NCBI GenBank assembly: GCA_014138095.1
Contig: JACGXE010000022.1
Location: 1 to 54,120 of the forward strand
Direction: 5' to 3'
DNA length: 54,120 nucleotides
Source of the DNA: Ochrobactrum sp. RH2CCR150
GTDB lineage: Bacteria; Pseudomonadota; Alphaproteobacteria; Rhizobiales; Rhizobiaceae
Position 1 is the stretch's first letter; each line of letters starts with the position of its first letter. The notes below the pieces were generated by a model. The model worked only from the letters and a program-made list of their open reading frames with translations. It was not told the DNA's origin and made no database searches. Positions 25,577 to 34,363 of the stretch are shown in pieces. The position numbers and the translations under genes were made by a program.

Positions 25577-26664
25577 GCGCCCACCCCGGAGCATTCGTCC
25601 AGCAGCGATCTGAAAGCCAGCAGGACCGTGACGCAAACGATCAGCATCCCGCCACTGGGAATGAACGAAAAAGATGTAGCCTGTCTCAGAATGCCCATTC
25701 CTATACATACCAGGATTTGAACGCCGGCGACCGCAACTAGGATCGATCTGGATTCGCCACACGCCATCTCAGGCTGGGTAATTGAAATGAGCCGATAAAA
25801 GCCGTGGACGAAAAGCGGGATGAGGATGGCGGACAGTGCCAGAGCCGCCAGGTTCAGCAGCCAGGGCGTATCAGAGAACAATTTTGGGGCGAAGATCAGC
25901 GGGACGATGAACAGATAGCCGGCAACGGTACTGGCGAGAAATGGTGGCCAGAGCAGAAACGCCAGCGAAAGTTTTGGCGCTGCTTCACCACCCTTTCCTG
26001 ATAACAGTGCGTTGGCGACAACGATCATCCAAACGGCCAGAAGGATGACAGGGGTGGCGATCAGCCAGTCCATGGCGGAAACCGCGCCAAAGCGCGTCAG
26101 TTCGATTGATGTGATGAGATCAAGCGGTAACGCGCCGAGAAGCGGGATCGCCAGAAGCAACCAGACGCCATTGCCCAAATTGGGGAAGCGCGCCATGTCG
26201 TTTAGCCAGATCAACACTGCGGTAGTGCCGACGAATGACACGATTCCGATACTCGTCGCTCCAGGAGATCGATCCACGAGGTCCATGGCCGCCAGCGCGC
26301 TCATCATGCCGTATCCCTGGATGGCAGTAAAAAGGAGGACAAGGGACTTGATGACTACGCTAATCCGAAAAGCATTTCCCGAAGAGGCAATCTGACAACG
26401 CGCCAAAGAAGGGAAGATCAGTTTCGCAATTTCCACATGGGCAAGCACAGTGAAGAGCGGCATGACCCCAAGCGCGAAGATTGAGAAACGCGCCAGCGTT
26501 CCGTTAGGAGAGTAAATCGCCTGCTCGGCCAGTACAGACGTATCGATACCAGGCAGGGGGATTTGCGAGGCGACAAGAACGACGATGACTGCTGCTGTGA
26601 TCGGTACAACTGATTGCCATAACAAGGTCGCCGATCTATCTGGCGAAAGAGAATCAATACTCAT
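25573..26664 (-). CDS. Divergent SecY-like membrane protein
   Basis: 363 residues from the ATG at 26664 (an ATG at 26694 is possible). Several blocks match SecY: IPLPGIDTSVLAEQ at 35-49 (SecY: IPIPGID), LARFSIFALGVMP at 57-69 (SecY: LSRASIFALGIMP), GTTAVLIWLNDMARFPNLGNGVWLL (SecY: [24 protein letters not shown]), and PKLSLAFLLWPPFLAST as the counterpart of the TM7 region. It is about 80 residues shorter than SecY. The C5 loop with its conserved arginine and FNP motif, needed for SecA and ribosome binding, is missing. It is therefore a paralogue that should not act as a general translocase. It heads an operon with a 4-TM protein and an exported HEAT-like protein. Confidence 0.7.
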   Translation of the reverse strand: MSIDSLSPDRSATLLWQSVVPITAAVIVVLVASQIPLPGIDTSVLAEQAIYSPNGTLARFSIFALGVMPLFTVLAHVEIAKLIFPSLARCQIASSGNAFRISVVIKSLVLLFTAIQGYGMMSALAAMDLVDRSPGATSIGIVSFVGTTAVLIWLNDMARFPNLGNGVWLLLAIPLLGALPLDLITSIELTRFGAVSAMDWLIATPVILLAVWMIVVANALLSGKGGEAAPKLSLAFLLWPPFLASTVAGYLFIVPLIFAPKLFSDTPWLLNLAALALSAILIPLFVHGFYRLISITQPEMACGESRSILVAVAGVQILVCIGMGILRQATSFSFIPSGGMLIVCVTVLLAFRSLLDECSGVGA

Positions 26665-26951
26665 ACAGATTAGCTTACTCAATACTCGCCACATCTCAAA
26701 ATTGGCCAGAATGTGCGAAGAGCCAGACGATCATTCTAGGTCGATATCTGCTTTGCCGAGCCATATGTGCTGAATTATTGTTGAATGCCATTAACATCGT
26801 TCGGCAGAAATTGGCGTTTGTTTTTTCCAGTTCCCCATCTTACTTTGGAGACCAGTCAATTTCGTCATGGATCGCGATTCAAGATGTTGGAAGATCAAGC
26901 AATATTGGCCGTTTCAAAATGAAGGATGGGACAATTGATGGAAGGAAATGA

Positions 26952-27377
26952 ATGTCGAAACTATTGAGACTCTTCGTTTCTCTGGCAGTTTTTGGCGTTC
27001 TCGCTGTCACTCCAGTTTTGGCCCAGGAACAGCAGGAAAGCATCGTCTTATCCGTTTCACCGAAAATGGTGCGGTGGGCCGACGTCTATAAAGTACGACC
27101 GGAGCGAGCAGATGATCCTTATTATCATGTACGGGTCATTGAGCGGCAAAAGGACTGGAAAGTCTGGCAGTTCAATGAGCTGGTCTTTCATATGGCTGTA
27201 ACTCCGAGTGCATTAGAAGCGAGCCGCATCGACAAGAAGGTGAAAATCTATAGCTACAAGGACGTGGAGATTCGTAGCGCGTATCATCGGTGGCTGGATG
27301 AGCCAGCAACACGGTCCGAAGTTCCCGTTTGCGATACTGATATTCTAAGCTGCATTAGAAAATTACCACCGCAATAA
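26952..27377 (+). CDS. Small exported protein of unknown function
   Basis: 141 residues with a clear signal peptide (MSKLLRLFVSLAVFGVLAVTPVLA, cleavage after VLA). The mature part is about 117 residues with a mix of strands and helices: KMVRWADVYKVRPERADDPYYHVRVIERQKDWKVWQFNELVFHMAV and a C-terminal pair of cysteines in VCDTDILSCIRKLPPQ that may form a disulphide. I do not recognise the family with confidence. GGAAGGAAATGA precedes the ATG. The next gene starts 14 bp later, so the two are likely cotranscribed. The gene at 27392 is also exported, so the pair may work together in the periplasm. Confidence 0.7.
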   Translation: MSKLLRLFVSLAVFGVLAVTPVLAQEQQESIVLSVSPKMVRWADVYKVRPERADDPYYHVRVIERQKDWKVWQFNELVFHMAVTPSALEASRIDKKVKIYSYKDVEIRSAYHRWLDEPATRSEVPVCDTDILSCIRKLPPQ

Positions 27378-27391
27378 ACGAGGAGCCGTCC

Positions 27392-27772
27392 ATGCAAGGT
27401 TTGATCTATGGCACAGTTCTTTCCGCATTGCTCTGCAATGCGGTCACCGCCGCAGATACTGGCGGCGTCGCCTTTCAAAATGAACTGGCGGCATGCGTGA
27501 CGGTCAAAGCCTCAGAAACTGAGACAAAAACGAACCTCGTTTCAGTCAAAACCAGTTTTCAATTATCCAAGCCAATTGGTGACTGCGGATGTTTCTCGGC
27601 GCGGGCAGCCTATATGAGCAGCGTCAATATAGGAGGTGCGCGAGAAGTATTGCAGCAAGGCGTCATCGTGATCAATAAGAATGCAACAAAGTCTCTTGTT
27701 CTCGCGAGCGAACCTGGACTGGCCGCCAATCGGGAAATCGAGGTCCAGTTGACTTGCGCAGGTCCAACATAG
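27392..27772 (+). CDS. DUF2195-like exported protein
   Basis: 126 residues. A signal peptide (MQGLIYGTVLSALLCNAVTA) precedes FQNELAACVTVK. The mature domain carries the pattern IGDCGCFSARAAYMSSV, LQQGVIVIN, TKSLVLASEPGLAANREIEVQLTCAG: paired cysteines around a CGC centre with a final C. I associate it with the DUF2195 family by pattern, not by search. A paralogue lies at 35466-35921 with the same CGC and LQQG positions. GAGGAG is 7 bp before the ATG. Confidence 0.7.
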   Translation: MQGLIYGTVLSALLCNAVTAADTGGVAFQNELAACVTVKASETETKTNLVSVKTSFQLSKPIGDCGCFSARAAYMSSVNIGGAREVLQQGVIVINKNATKSLVLASEPGLAANREIEVQLTCAGPT

Positions 27773-27823
27773 GTCAAAGCTTTTGCCACTTACTTTCAGT
27801 ACTGCGCCGAAAAGGATCTGACG

Positions 27824-28003
27824 ATGCTCAGAAAATTTGTTCTCCTGGCGATTTTTATAGCGACGACGTTCGGCGTGAGCGGGTTGATCAATGGCTGGCC
27901 GAAAACTGCGATAACTTGTGGCGTTATCGTGTGTTTTCTGATTGTAATCTTCTTTGCTTTCGAGAGCCTGGCGAGAAGACACTATATTGATAGTCAGAAA
28001 TGA
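27824..28003 (+). CDS. Small membrane protein, two predicted TM segments
   Basis: 59 residues. AAAAGGA sits 9 bp before the ATG. Two hydrophobic segments, FVLLAIFIATTFGVSGLI and ITCGVIVCFLIVIFFAF, are separated by NGWPKTA and followed by a basic tail RRHY. Length, start signal and composition support a real gene, though no family is recognised. It follows the DUF2195-like gene by 51 bp on the same strand. Confidence 0.55.
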   Translation: MLRKFVLLAIFIATTFGVSGLINGWPKTAITCGVIVCFLIVIFFAFESLARRHYIDSQK

Positions 28004-28207
28004 AAAAGACATTTCGTTTTGTTTTAACATATCACCGGCTATATTGGTAATATCTTCACATTCTCATAAGCTGATTTCATCAATGAACCTGATTGAACGC
28101 AGGATACGATCCATATTTGGCTTCAAATTCGAACGTGGTGCCGGCGGTCACGCTTGCCGGTATCGAGGAGGTATTTCTAGATTTTTTCAGAAGGCGGAGC
28201 AGGTGCG

Positions 28208-28348
28208 ATGAGCAAGCTTACCCTCGAATCCTATGCCGACACATTCGGTGTGAGTGTGGAAGAATTCGCCCGGCGCTTCGACGCCAGCGATGAAGCCCGT
28301 TTTCATCGACATCGTGGACCGCTGCGGCCTCGACGGAGGTGGGCATAG
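28208..28348 (+). CDS. Short open reading frame directly upstream of a membrane protein
   Basis: 46 residues: MSKLTLESYADTFGVSVEEF continues into an arginine-rich tail ending RRRWA. The stop is immediately followed by the next ATG at 28349, so translation of the two would be coupled. GGAGCAGG lies before the start. The upstream 120 bp hold overlapping open frames, one reading VTLAGIEEVFLDFF, which suggests that an older gene has been broken here. No function can be assigned. Confidence 0.35.
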   Translation: MSKLTLESYADTFGVSVEEFARRFDASDEARFHRHRGPLRPRRRWA

Positions 28349-28699
28349 ATGCGGCGTAAGATGAAACTGCCGCCATTCCAGGTCTTTTTTCGGGATTCGG
28401 TAACCAGTGTGTTCCTCGTCATGACAACGCTTGCCGCCGTCGTGTTCAGTGGGATTTGGTACTTGTCACCGCTGTCGTTGGGTTTCGCAGAATGGCCTTC
28501 TGATCCGGCAAGACGTGATGTGGCCCTTACCCTTTTTGGGGTCTCTTACAAATTCGGCATACCGACGGTACTGATCGCACAAGTGTTTGCCATCGTTCTG
28601 GGAGCCAAAGGTTATTGGCGCATAGCGCTGGTCGTTCCTGCAGTGTCCCTTGGAGCATTTTCCCTCTGTGTGGGAACGGTGATTGCGTTACTGAATTGA
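28349..28699 (+). CDS. Small membrane protein of unknown function
   Basis: 116 residues, or 112 from the second ATG at 28361. Three hydrophobic segments are seen: VFLVMTTLAAVVFSGIWYL, FGIPTVLIAQVFAIVLGAKG and IALVVPAVSLGAFSLCVGTVIALL. The N-terminus is basic (RRKMKLPP), so it should stay in the cytoplasm. I do not recognise the family. It converges with the gene at 28815. Confidence 0.55.
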   Translation: MRRKMKLPPFQVFFRDSVTSVFLVMTTLAAVVFSGIWYLSPLSLGFAEWPSDPARRDVALTLFGVSYKFGIPTVLIAQVFAIVLGAKGYWRIALVVPAVSLGAFSLCVGTVIALLN

Positions 28700-28814
28700 A
28701 AACTATTCGATGCAGAGCGCAGATAACCAAAATACACAGGCGCTTTCCGGTGCCATATGACTGATAATCAATGCCAAATAACGAACAAAACCACAGCGAT
28801 AAGCGATCGCACAT

Positions 28815-29243
28815 TCACACCACTTCAGCTTCTGAAGAGGTGATCCATCCTAGCCTAATAAATATCTGGTAAAGAATCTCAACAACGAAGCAGTATCCGT
28901 ATCCGAAAAGAACGCCAAATATGGCAACAAGAATAAACAAACCACCACTCTTGAGATCTGGATTCGTCATTTTCTCGATTAGAAACTGGATATATGCACT
29001 TGGAACAGCAATCGCGACGAAAATGAACGGAGATAGCCAGTAGAGGCGCTTTAACTGTTTTTCAGATGAAATGCGTCCGATGAGATAAAAGGCTATCGCG
29101 GCAAAAAACAAATATTCAAAGCCTGAGAACATAAGAGACAGCGCCAACCACGACGTGATCATGTTTGGTCCCGTTATCATGATCGAAAATGGTGCGATAA
29201 TGGGTAGGGCTAATGAAAGTCTGTAAAACGTTTTGAAATGCAT
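28815..29243 (-). CDS. Membrane protein of unknown function
   Basis: 142 residues with four hydrophobic segments: LSLALPIIAPFSIMITG, WLALSLMFSGFEYLFFAAIAFYLIG, LYWLSPFIFVAIAVPSAYI and GGLFILVAIFGVLFGYGYCFVVEIL. GGAGG sits 7 bp before the ATG, which supports the start. It is single, converging with the plus-strand genes. No motif points to a function. Confidence 0.6.
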   Translation of the reverse strand: MHFKTFYRLSLALPIIAPFSIMITGPNMITSWLALSLMFSGFEYLFFAAIAFYLIGRISSEKQLKRLYWLSPFIFVAIAVPSAYIQFLIEKMTNPDLKSGGLFILVAIFGVLFGYGYCFVVEILYQIFIRLGWITSSEAEVV

Positions 29244-29577
29244 TCGACGCCTCCGGCGAGATGATTTGAATGATGCTTCTCATGAAGAAGCCGACAAGTT
29301 GCCCCGAGTAGCGCAAGTACAGGCATCTTTGTGGTTCTGTTGCAAACGTTTCGTCGATTAACTTTGATATAGGTTTATCGCTTTTCAAAAAACTGTATTA
29401 TACTATATTCAAAGGTCGCCATTTCGGCAAATCCGTTATTATTCTACGCGTACGCTGTTACCTTGCTTACAAAGTGATAATTGCTAACTTGTAACCGTTT
29501 AGAACAGGTGGGGAATGTTCTTTAATTATCCTCAAATACTGCGTTATCGTCGGAAAGAAAGTCACTGGGGACGCTAG

Positions 29578-29678
29578 AGCATAATCCGACCGGAGTGAAC
29601 GAGGATCGATAAGATTATGCTTGAAATATAAAAGCTTAGAGCGCCGATCTGATTCATTCAGATCGAAACGCGCTCTAA
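29578..29678. repeat. Compound palindromic intergenic element
   Basis: Two nested palindromes in series. AGCATAATC (29578-29586) pairs with GATTATGCT (29613-29621). TTAGAGCGC (29636-29644) pairs with GCGCTCTAA (29670-29678) and encloses GATCTGA/TCAGATC (29646-29652 and 29658-29664). Elements of this look are common in Brucella and Ochrobactrum intergenic regions. It lies in a gap of 900 bp without genes. Confidence 0.55.
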
Positions 29679-30144
29679 ATCTGATGTTTCTGTATTCATA
29701 ATTGAACCTCTAGCTTACATAGATGAAAGCGATTAATCGAATTCTTCGGATCCAATTTTATGTGCATTTTCGACCTATTTTGCGGCTTTCGTTGAATACA
29801 TTTTCATAAAATGGGAGGATAGCTTAATCAGTAATCTACAATCGATTATTGACTTTTATCAATATTTATTATGAAATAATATTATTCTATTGATGCATAT
29901 TTATTAGTATCAAGATAAACGTATGTAATTTACAAATAGTTTTAAAATTATTATATGTTTTGATAAAGTAATGATCTATTACAGAATTTCTGTAACTGAA
30001 TAGTAACGTTTATTAAAGTAATAATTAAGAATGACATATGTTATATTGAATTTGTTATTTATAGACTGTCTGATTCGGTTGACCATGTGGGGATGAGTCG
30101 TTATCAACTTTGGAGATATTTTCAGTCAGGGAGATTTTGTACAG
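29679..30144. other. AT-rich intergenic region upstream of the betaine transporter
   Basis: No gene. The stretch from about 29800 to 30060 consists largely of A and T with many TpA steps (for example ATTATTCTATTGATGC), unlike the rest of the window. It probably holds the promoter of the transporter operon and may bind MucR- or H-NS-like silencers (inference). Confidence 0.45.
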
Positions 30145-31161
30145 ATGGCAGTAACCGGAAAATGTTTGGTAATGGGAGCATTTTTAGCGGCAGCAGCGGT
30201 GTTTTCAGGACCAGCACTGGCAGACACGGCATGCGACACAGATCGCACCATCGACATAGCAGAAATGACCTGGCCATCGGCAGCAGCCTTGGCGCATATC
30301 CATGCCGTTATCCTTGAGAAGGGGTTCGGTTGCAAAGTGGAGGTCGTTACCGGCGATACCGTGCCAACAGCTTCATCTATGCTATCGCGCGGCAAGCCAG
30401 CAATAGCACCGGAATTATGGACCAGTGTTATCAAGACCAATTGGGACAAGGGCCTGCAAGACGGCAAGGTCGTTGATCTGGGCAATGCCATTACAGACGG
30501 GACCGTGGAGGGTTGGTTCATTCCCCGTTATGTTCAGGAGGCTAATCCGGAATTGAAAAGTGCGAAGGATGTTATTGCTCGCCCTGACCTGTTCCCGGAT
30601 CCAGAAGATTCCAGCAAGGGTCGCCTTTATTCTTGCCCACCGGGCTGGGCATGTGAACTTACAACCACTGCGCTCTTTAAGGCCTTCGATATGGAGAAGA
30701 CATGGAACCTGTTTTCGGCGGGATCTGGCGGTGCCCTTGATGCATCGATCGCTCGCGCTTTCCTGCGTAAAGAGCCGATACTTTTCTATTACTGGGGACC
30801 AACCGCTGTGCTCGGTAAATTTGATACGGTACAGCTTGACCTTGGAGAAGCTAAACCGGATGTCTATGCTTGCAATACTGATCCCGATTGCACGAGCCCA
30901 CCGGCTGTGACGGCCTACCCTTCGTCCCCGGCGGTCGTCGGTGCCGCTGCCTGGATAAAGGATGAGGCTCCGGTTCTTGCTGACTATTTCTCCAAGGTTG
31001 GGTTGACGAATGCTCAGATCAGCGAGCTTTTGGTTTTCGGCGACGAAAACAAGGCAGACGCGGCAGCCACGGCACTCAATTTTCTGAAGAGCAAGCCTGA
31101 TGTTTGGAAAAAATGGGTGCCCGCCGACGTGGCAGAAAAAGTAGAGGCAAGTCTCAACTAA
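30145..31161 (+). CDS. Glycine-betaine-type ABC transporter, substrate-binding protein (ProX/OpuAC)
   Basis: 338 residues with a signal peptide ending at ALA (about 26). The mature protein has the OpuAC layout: IDIAEMTWPSAAALAHIHAVILEKGFGCKVEVV, AIAPELWTS, GWFIPRYVQE, LYSCPPGWACELTT and EPILFYYWGPTAVLG. The tryptophans in MTWPS, ELW, GWF and YYWGP fit the aromatic box that binds quaternary amines. Glycine betaine, proline betaine or choline are possible ligands. AGGGAGA precedes the ATG. First gene of a complete importer operon. Confidence 0.88.
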   Translation: MAVTGKCLVMGAFLAAAAVFSGPALADTACDTDRTIDIAEMTWPSAAALAHIHAVILEKGFGCKVEVVTGDTVPTASSMLSRGKPAIAPELWTSVIKTNWDKGLQDGKVVDLGNAITDGTVEGWFIPRYVQEANPELKSAKDVIARPDLFPDPEDSSKGRLYSCPPGWACELTTTALFKAFDMEKTWNLFSAGSGGALDASIARAFLRKEPILFYYWGPTAVLGKFDTVQLDLGEAKPDVYACNTDPDCTSPPAVTAYPSSPAVVGAAAWIKDEAPVLADYFSKVGLTNAQISELLVFGDENKADAAATALNFLKSKPDVWKKWVPADVAEKVEASLN

Positions 31162-31255
31162 ACCCTGCGTGCCGTACGTGAGGCCAACCAGTGCTGGGAT
31201 CTCCATTGCGGGACGACCCCAGCCTTTGATAGAATAATTATTCAGATTGAAGTAG

Positions 31256-32128
31256 ATGTTTCCTGATCTAATCGATACGAACCCTTGGCGGCGTGCTGTA
31301 GATAACGGCCTGAACTGGGTGGTCGCTAATTGGGGGGAGAGCTTTGAAGCCGGCGCCCGCCCACTATTGCTCTTGCTCAATGCGATCGAGAATCTTCTTC
31401 TTCTTACCCCGTGGTGGGTAATTATGATCATTCTGGTAGGTGTCGCCTGGCTCGCTACCCGACGTTGGCAGCTACCACTTGTGGTGTTAGTTTCCTTGTT
31501 TTTTCTAGGCATTATGGATCTTTGGCGGGACGCAATGGCCACAACCGCATTGATGCTTGCCGCGACGATCAGCGCAATAGTCATTTCGATACCGGTCGGT
31601 ATCTGGATGTCGCGTTCTGCTTTGGTCCGTCAGATTATCATGCCAGTTCTCGATCTGATGCAGACATTGCCGAGTTTTGTCTACCTCATTCCTACTGTGA
31701 TGATATTTGGGCCAGGCAAGATACCAGCTCTAATTGCCACAATTGTTTATGCGTCGCCACCTCTTGCTCGTCTGACGGATCTCGGGCTGCGTTCGGTCGA
31801 CCCATCAGTTATGGAGGCAAGCAGGGCATTTGGAACAACGCCCATGCAACGACTTTTTGGTGTCCAGATACCGTTGTCTCTTCCGACGATTCTGGCGGGT
31901 GTCAACCAGACAACGATGATGGCGTTGGCGATGGTTGTAATTGCCTCAATGATTGGCGCAGGTGGCCTGGGTTACCAGGTATTGCAGGGAATCGGGCGGC
32001 TTGAAATTAGTCGAGGTTTGTTTGCGGGATTAGGTATCGTCGCCCTCGCGGTCATATTCGATCGCATCACCCAGGCTTTCGGGAGACGGCTGCAGACCAG
32101 TATCGGAGTGAGGGAGGTGCAGCCATGA
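31256..32128 (+). CDS. proW: Glycine-betaine-type ABC transporter permease (ProW/OpuAB)
   Basis: 290 residues. An N-terminal extension of about 50 residues precedes roughly six hydrophobic segments. The coupling motif reads EASRAFGTTPMQRLFGVQIPLSLPTILAGVNQ, typical of ProW, and GLGYQVLQGIGRLE follows. The membrane core LIPTVMIFGPGKIPALIATIVYASPPLARLTDLGLRSV is also family-specific. It overlaps the ATPase start by 4 bases. Confidence 0.88.
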   Translation: MFPDLIDTNPWRRAVDNGLNWVVANWGESFEAGARPLLLLLNAIENLLLLTPWWVIMIILVGVAWLATRRWQLPLVVLVSLFFLGIMDLWRDAMATTALMLAATISAIVISIPVGIWMSRSALVRQIIMPVLDLMQTLPSFVYLIPTVMIFGPGKIPALIATIVYASPPLARLTDLGLRSVDPSVMEASRAFGTTPMQRLFGVQIPLSLPTILAGVNQTTMMALAMVVIASMIGAGGLGYQVLQGIGRLEISRGLFAGLGIVALAVIFDRITQAFGRRLQTSIGVREVQP

Positions 32129-33156
32129 ACCAGGAAGCTGAAACAGATATGGCGATCCGGATCAGGGGTGTAACAAAGATTTTTGGTGATGATCCACAAA
32201 ATGCCCTAAAACTGCTGAAGGAAGGAAAATCAAAGATCGAGGTGCATGCGGAGACGGGGCATGTGATAGGTCTCGATGATGTATCCCTTGATATTGCAAA
32301 GGGACAGATTTTTGTCGTGATGGGTCTTTCTGGTTCTGGGAAATCGACGCTTATACGTCACGTTAACCGCCTGATAGATCCCACTGCGGGGCAAATATTC
32401 GTCAATGGCGATGATGTCCTTTCGATGGACCAGAACGAACTCAGGCGGTTTCGGCGCAAAACGGTCACCATGGTGTTTCAGAAGTTTGGTCTTTTGCCCC
32501 ATAGGTCAGTGATCGATAACGTCGCTTATGGGCTGCAAGTGCGTGGCATCGGTAAACAGGAGAGGCTTGAAGAGGCAAACAAGTGGATTGAAACGGTTGG
32601 GTTGGGTGGCTACCAAAATGCAAGACCGCGTCAGCTATCGGGCGGACAGCAACAACGGGTAGGACTTGCTCGCGCGCTTGCAATGAATACCGACATTATC
32701 CTGATGGATGAAGCATTCTCCGCCCTTGACCCACTGATCCGATCAGGGATGCAGGATGAGCTGATCAGTCTCCAAAAATCGCTGAACAAGACCATCTTGT
32801 TTATAACTCATGATTTTGATGAGGCTCTAAAGATCGGTGATCGCATTGCGGTCTTGAAAGATGGTTCTGTCCAGCAAGTCGGGAAGCCTGAAGAGATTGT
32901 ACTTAAACCAGCCAATGAGCATATTGAGGAATTCGTCCGCGATGTGAACAAGGCGCGTGCAATCCATGTCCGGGCAATCATGACGCCATCTATCGATGAA
33001 TCTTGCGACCATTTTGTTTCTGCGGATACCCGGTGCGAAGATGTCTTGCCGTTGTTTGCACAGCATGACCGGATCGGAATTACCAATGAAAAGGGAAAGC
33101 AGATTGGGCAGATCACCGTAAAACAGGTAATTACGGCTTTGGCGCGATTTAGCTAA
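32125..33156 (+). CDS. proV: Glycine-betaine-type ABC transporter ATP-binding protein (ProV/OpuAA)
   Basis: 343 residues. Walker A is GLSGSGKST, the signature is LSGGQQQRVGLARAL, Walker B is IILMDEAFSALDPLI and the switch histidine lies in LFITHDFDEALKIGDR. The N-terminal IRGVTKIFGDDPQNALKLLKEGKSK is typical of ProV. The C-terminal 65 residues (IMTPSIDESCDHFVSADTRCEDVL..IGQITVKQVITAL) form one degenerate CBS-like unit, shorter than the usual pair, so osmotic sensing through CBS may be reduced. Confidence 0.9.
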   Translation: MNQEAETDMAIRIRGVTKIFGDDPQNALKLLKEGKSKIEVHAETGHVIGLDDVSLDIAKGQIFVVMGLSGSGKSTLIRHVNRLIDPTAGQIFVNGDDVLSMDQNELRRFRRKTVTMVFQKFGLLPHRSVIDNVAYGLQVRGIGKQERLEEANKWIETVGLGGYQNARPRQLSGGQQQRVGLARALAMNTDIILMDEAFSALDPLIRSGMQDELISLQKSLNKTILFITHDFDEALKIGDRIAVLKDGSVQQVGKPEEIVLKPANEHIEEFVRDVNKARAIHVRAIMTPSIDESCDHFVSADTRCEDVLPLFAQHDRIGITNEKGKQIGQITVKQVITALARFS

Positions 33157-33208
33157 CCCCATCATATTTTGGGCTTTAAGTGGATTTTTCGCGCTCGGCT
33201 TAATTCTC

Positions 33209-33376
33209 ATGTCCGGTTTAGCGTTGATTTGCTTGTCGCACTGGCTTTCCCTTTTCCGACGTTCGAACCGTCAGGCGCGGGGCTTTCATCAGGATAAGCG
33301 GTATCGCGAATGGCCAGCAAAAGAAGAAGGCCGTCTCAGGTTCATTGAATTGGCTTTCCAGCAAAGCGTGCTTTAA
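33209..33376 (+). CDS. Possible small single-TM protein
   Basis: 55 residues from the ATG at 33209: a hydrophobic start (MSGLALICLSHWLSLF) then RRSNRQARGFHQDKRYREW and a charged tail. The same frame is open and hydrophobic for another 17 codons upstream (IIFWALSGFFALGLIL) but has no standard start there. It may be a real one-TM protein with an unusual start, or a remnant. Confidence 0.35.
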   Translation: MSGLALICLSHWLSLFRRSNRQARGFHQDKRYREWPAKEEGRLRFIELAFQQSVL

Positions 33377-33484
33377 AAATCGCTGATTAATGGAAATCGG
33401 ACTATGAGTGAAGGGCGCCCGCTCGAAAGCCATCGCCGCCAGATTGCAGCGATGGACATGGCGAATAGTCTGCGTGATGCCGAT

Positions 33485-33691
33485 TCAGATCGGTCGAACG
33501 TTTTCTGCCTTGGCTTTGCCGGTCTTACGGTCCTGACCAATCTCATAGCTGACTTTCTGGCCATCTCGGAGTGATCCGCCTGCTTGTAACAAGCTGGAGA
33601 CATGCACAAAAACATCACTGCCGCCATCGTCCGGCGTAATGAAGCCAAAACCCTTGTTCTGATTGAAAAATTTTACTGTACCAATTGCCAT
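33485..33691 (-). CDS. cspA: Cold-shock protein (CspA family)
   Basis: 68 residues from the ATG at 33691; the longer frame upstream lacks family features. The OB-fold carries RNP1 KGFGFITP at about 13-20 and RNP2 VFVHVS at about 27-32, and ends with the usual KAENVRPI. These small proteins bind single-stranded nucleic acid as RNA chaperones. AGAGGATCC precedes the start. Confidence 0.93.
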   Translation of the reverse strand: MAIGTVKFFNQNKGFGFITPDDGGSDVFVHVSSLLQAGGSLRDGQKVSYEIGQDRKTGKAKAENVRPI

Positions 33692-33854
33692 ATGGATCCT
33701 CTGAGATGGAGCGACTTCGATTTGCCGATGGAGACTATTGAATGCGCAGTGGACGCGCAACTGCCCCGTATCGCGGCCGTCGGATCGATTGATCATTGAG
33801 CCAAACAGCCGCTGGCCATATAACCTGTATCAGTTCTTATGAGGAGGAGCATCC

Positions 33855-34115
33855 TTGAGTGTCAGTTTCCTGAATGGATCGGGCAGTTTGATATGTGACG
33901 GCGTTGTCGCCGGCCAGATTGAATTTAGTATTGCGGAGCCTGCCGACAGTCCGGATACGACCATGCGTGGAAAACTCTGGGGGAATAAGCTGGCTATTGC
34001 TGCGGCGATGGATGCGCAGAAAGTGGAACTGAAACCTTCCGATGCCCATGATCTCTTATCCCTGGATGTCGAGGATACTGATCGGCAGGGCGGCATGTCG
34101 TTCAGTGTCCTATAA
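33855..34115 (+). CDS. Conserved small protein of unknown function (paralogue of the gene interrupted at 41864)
   Basis: 86 residues starting at a TTG. GAGGAG lies 8 bp upstream, and the first 50 residues align with the protein starting at ATG 41864 (SVSFLNGSGSLICDG against AVTLLHGTGNLVCDD; RGKLWGNKLAIAAAMD against RGKVWGNRQAIAASMD). That fixes the TTG as the start. The C-terminus (DAHDLLSLDVEDTDRQGGMS) is acidic. No known domain recognised; no signal peptide. Confidence 0.6.
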   Translation: MSVSFLNGSGSLICDGVVAGQIEFSIAEPADSPDTTMRGKLWGNKLAIAAAMDAQKVELKPSDAHDLLSLDVEDTDRQGGMSFSVL

Positions 34116-34363
34116 CAGGCTAGAGTTTGACGCGCCCATATTGTTATCCGTGCCGCCAGCATAATTGTCCAAATCCAATATATGTCGCAGCCTGTCGCGT
34201 CCAATTCTGTAGGAATGATCAGCTTTCGCCAGTCATTAAAGTCATTTTTCGCATAAGCAGGTGTCGATGACACACATATCATAACGACTTGCCAGTCAAA
34301 GAGCTTTGATTAAAATAGCAATTGCTGCCAATTATGATGTTTTGCGTTGAACGATGAGGAACT

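Noticed and set aside
30415..31584. Minus-strand open frame of 389 codons
   Set aside because: It is antisense to the betaine binding protein and permease, both with strong family motifs.
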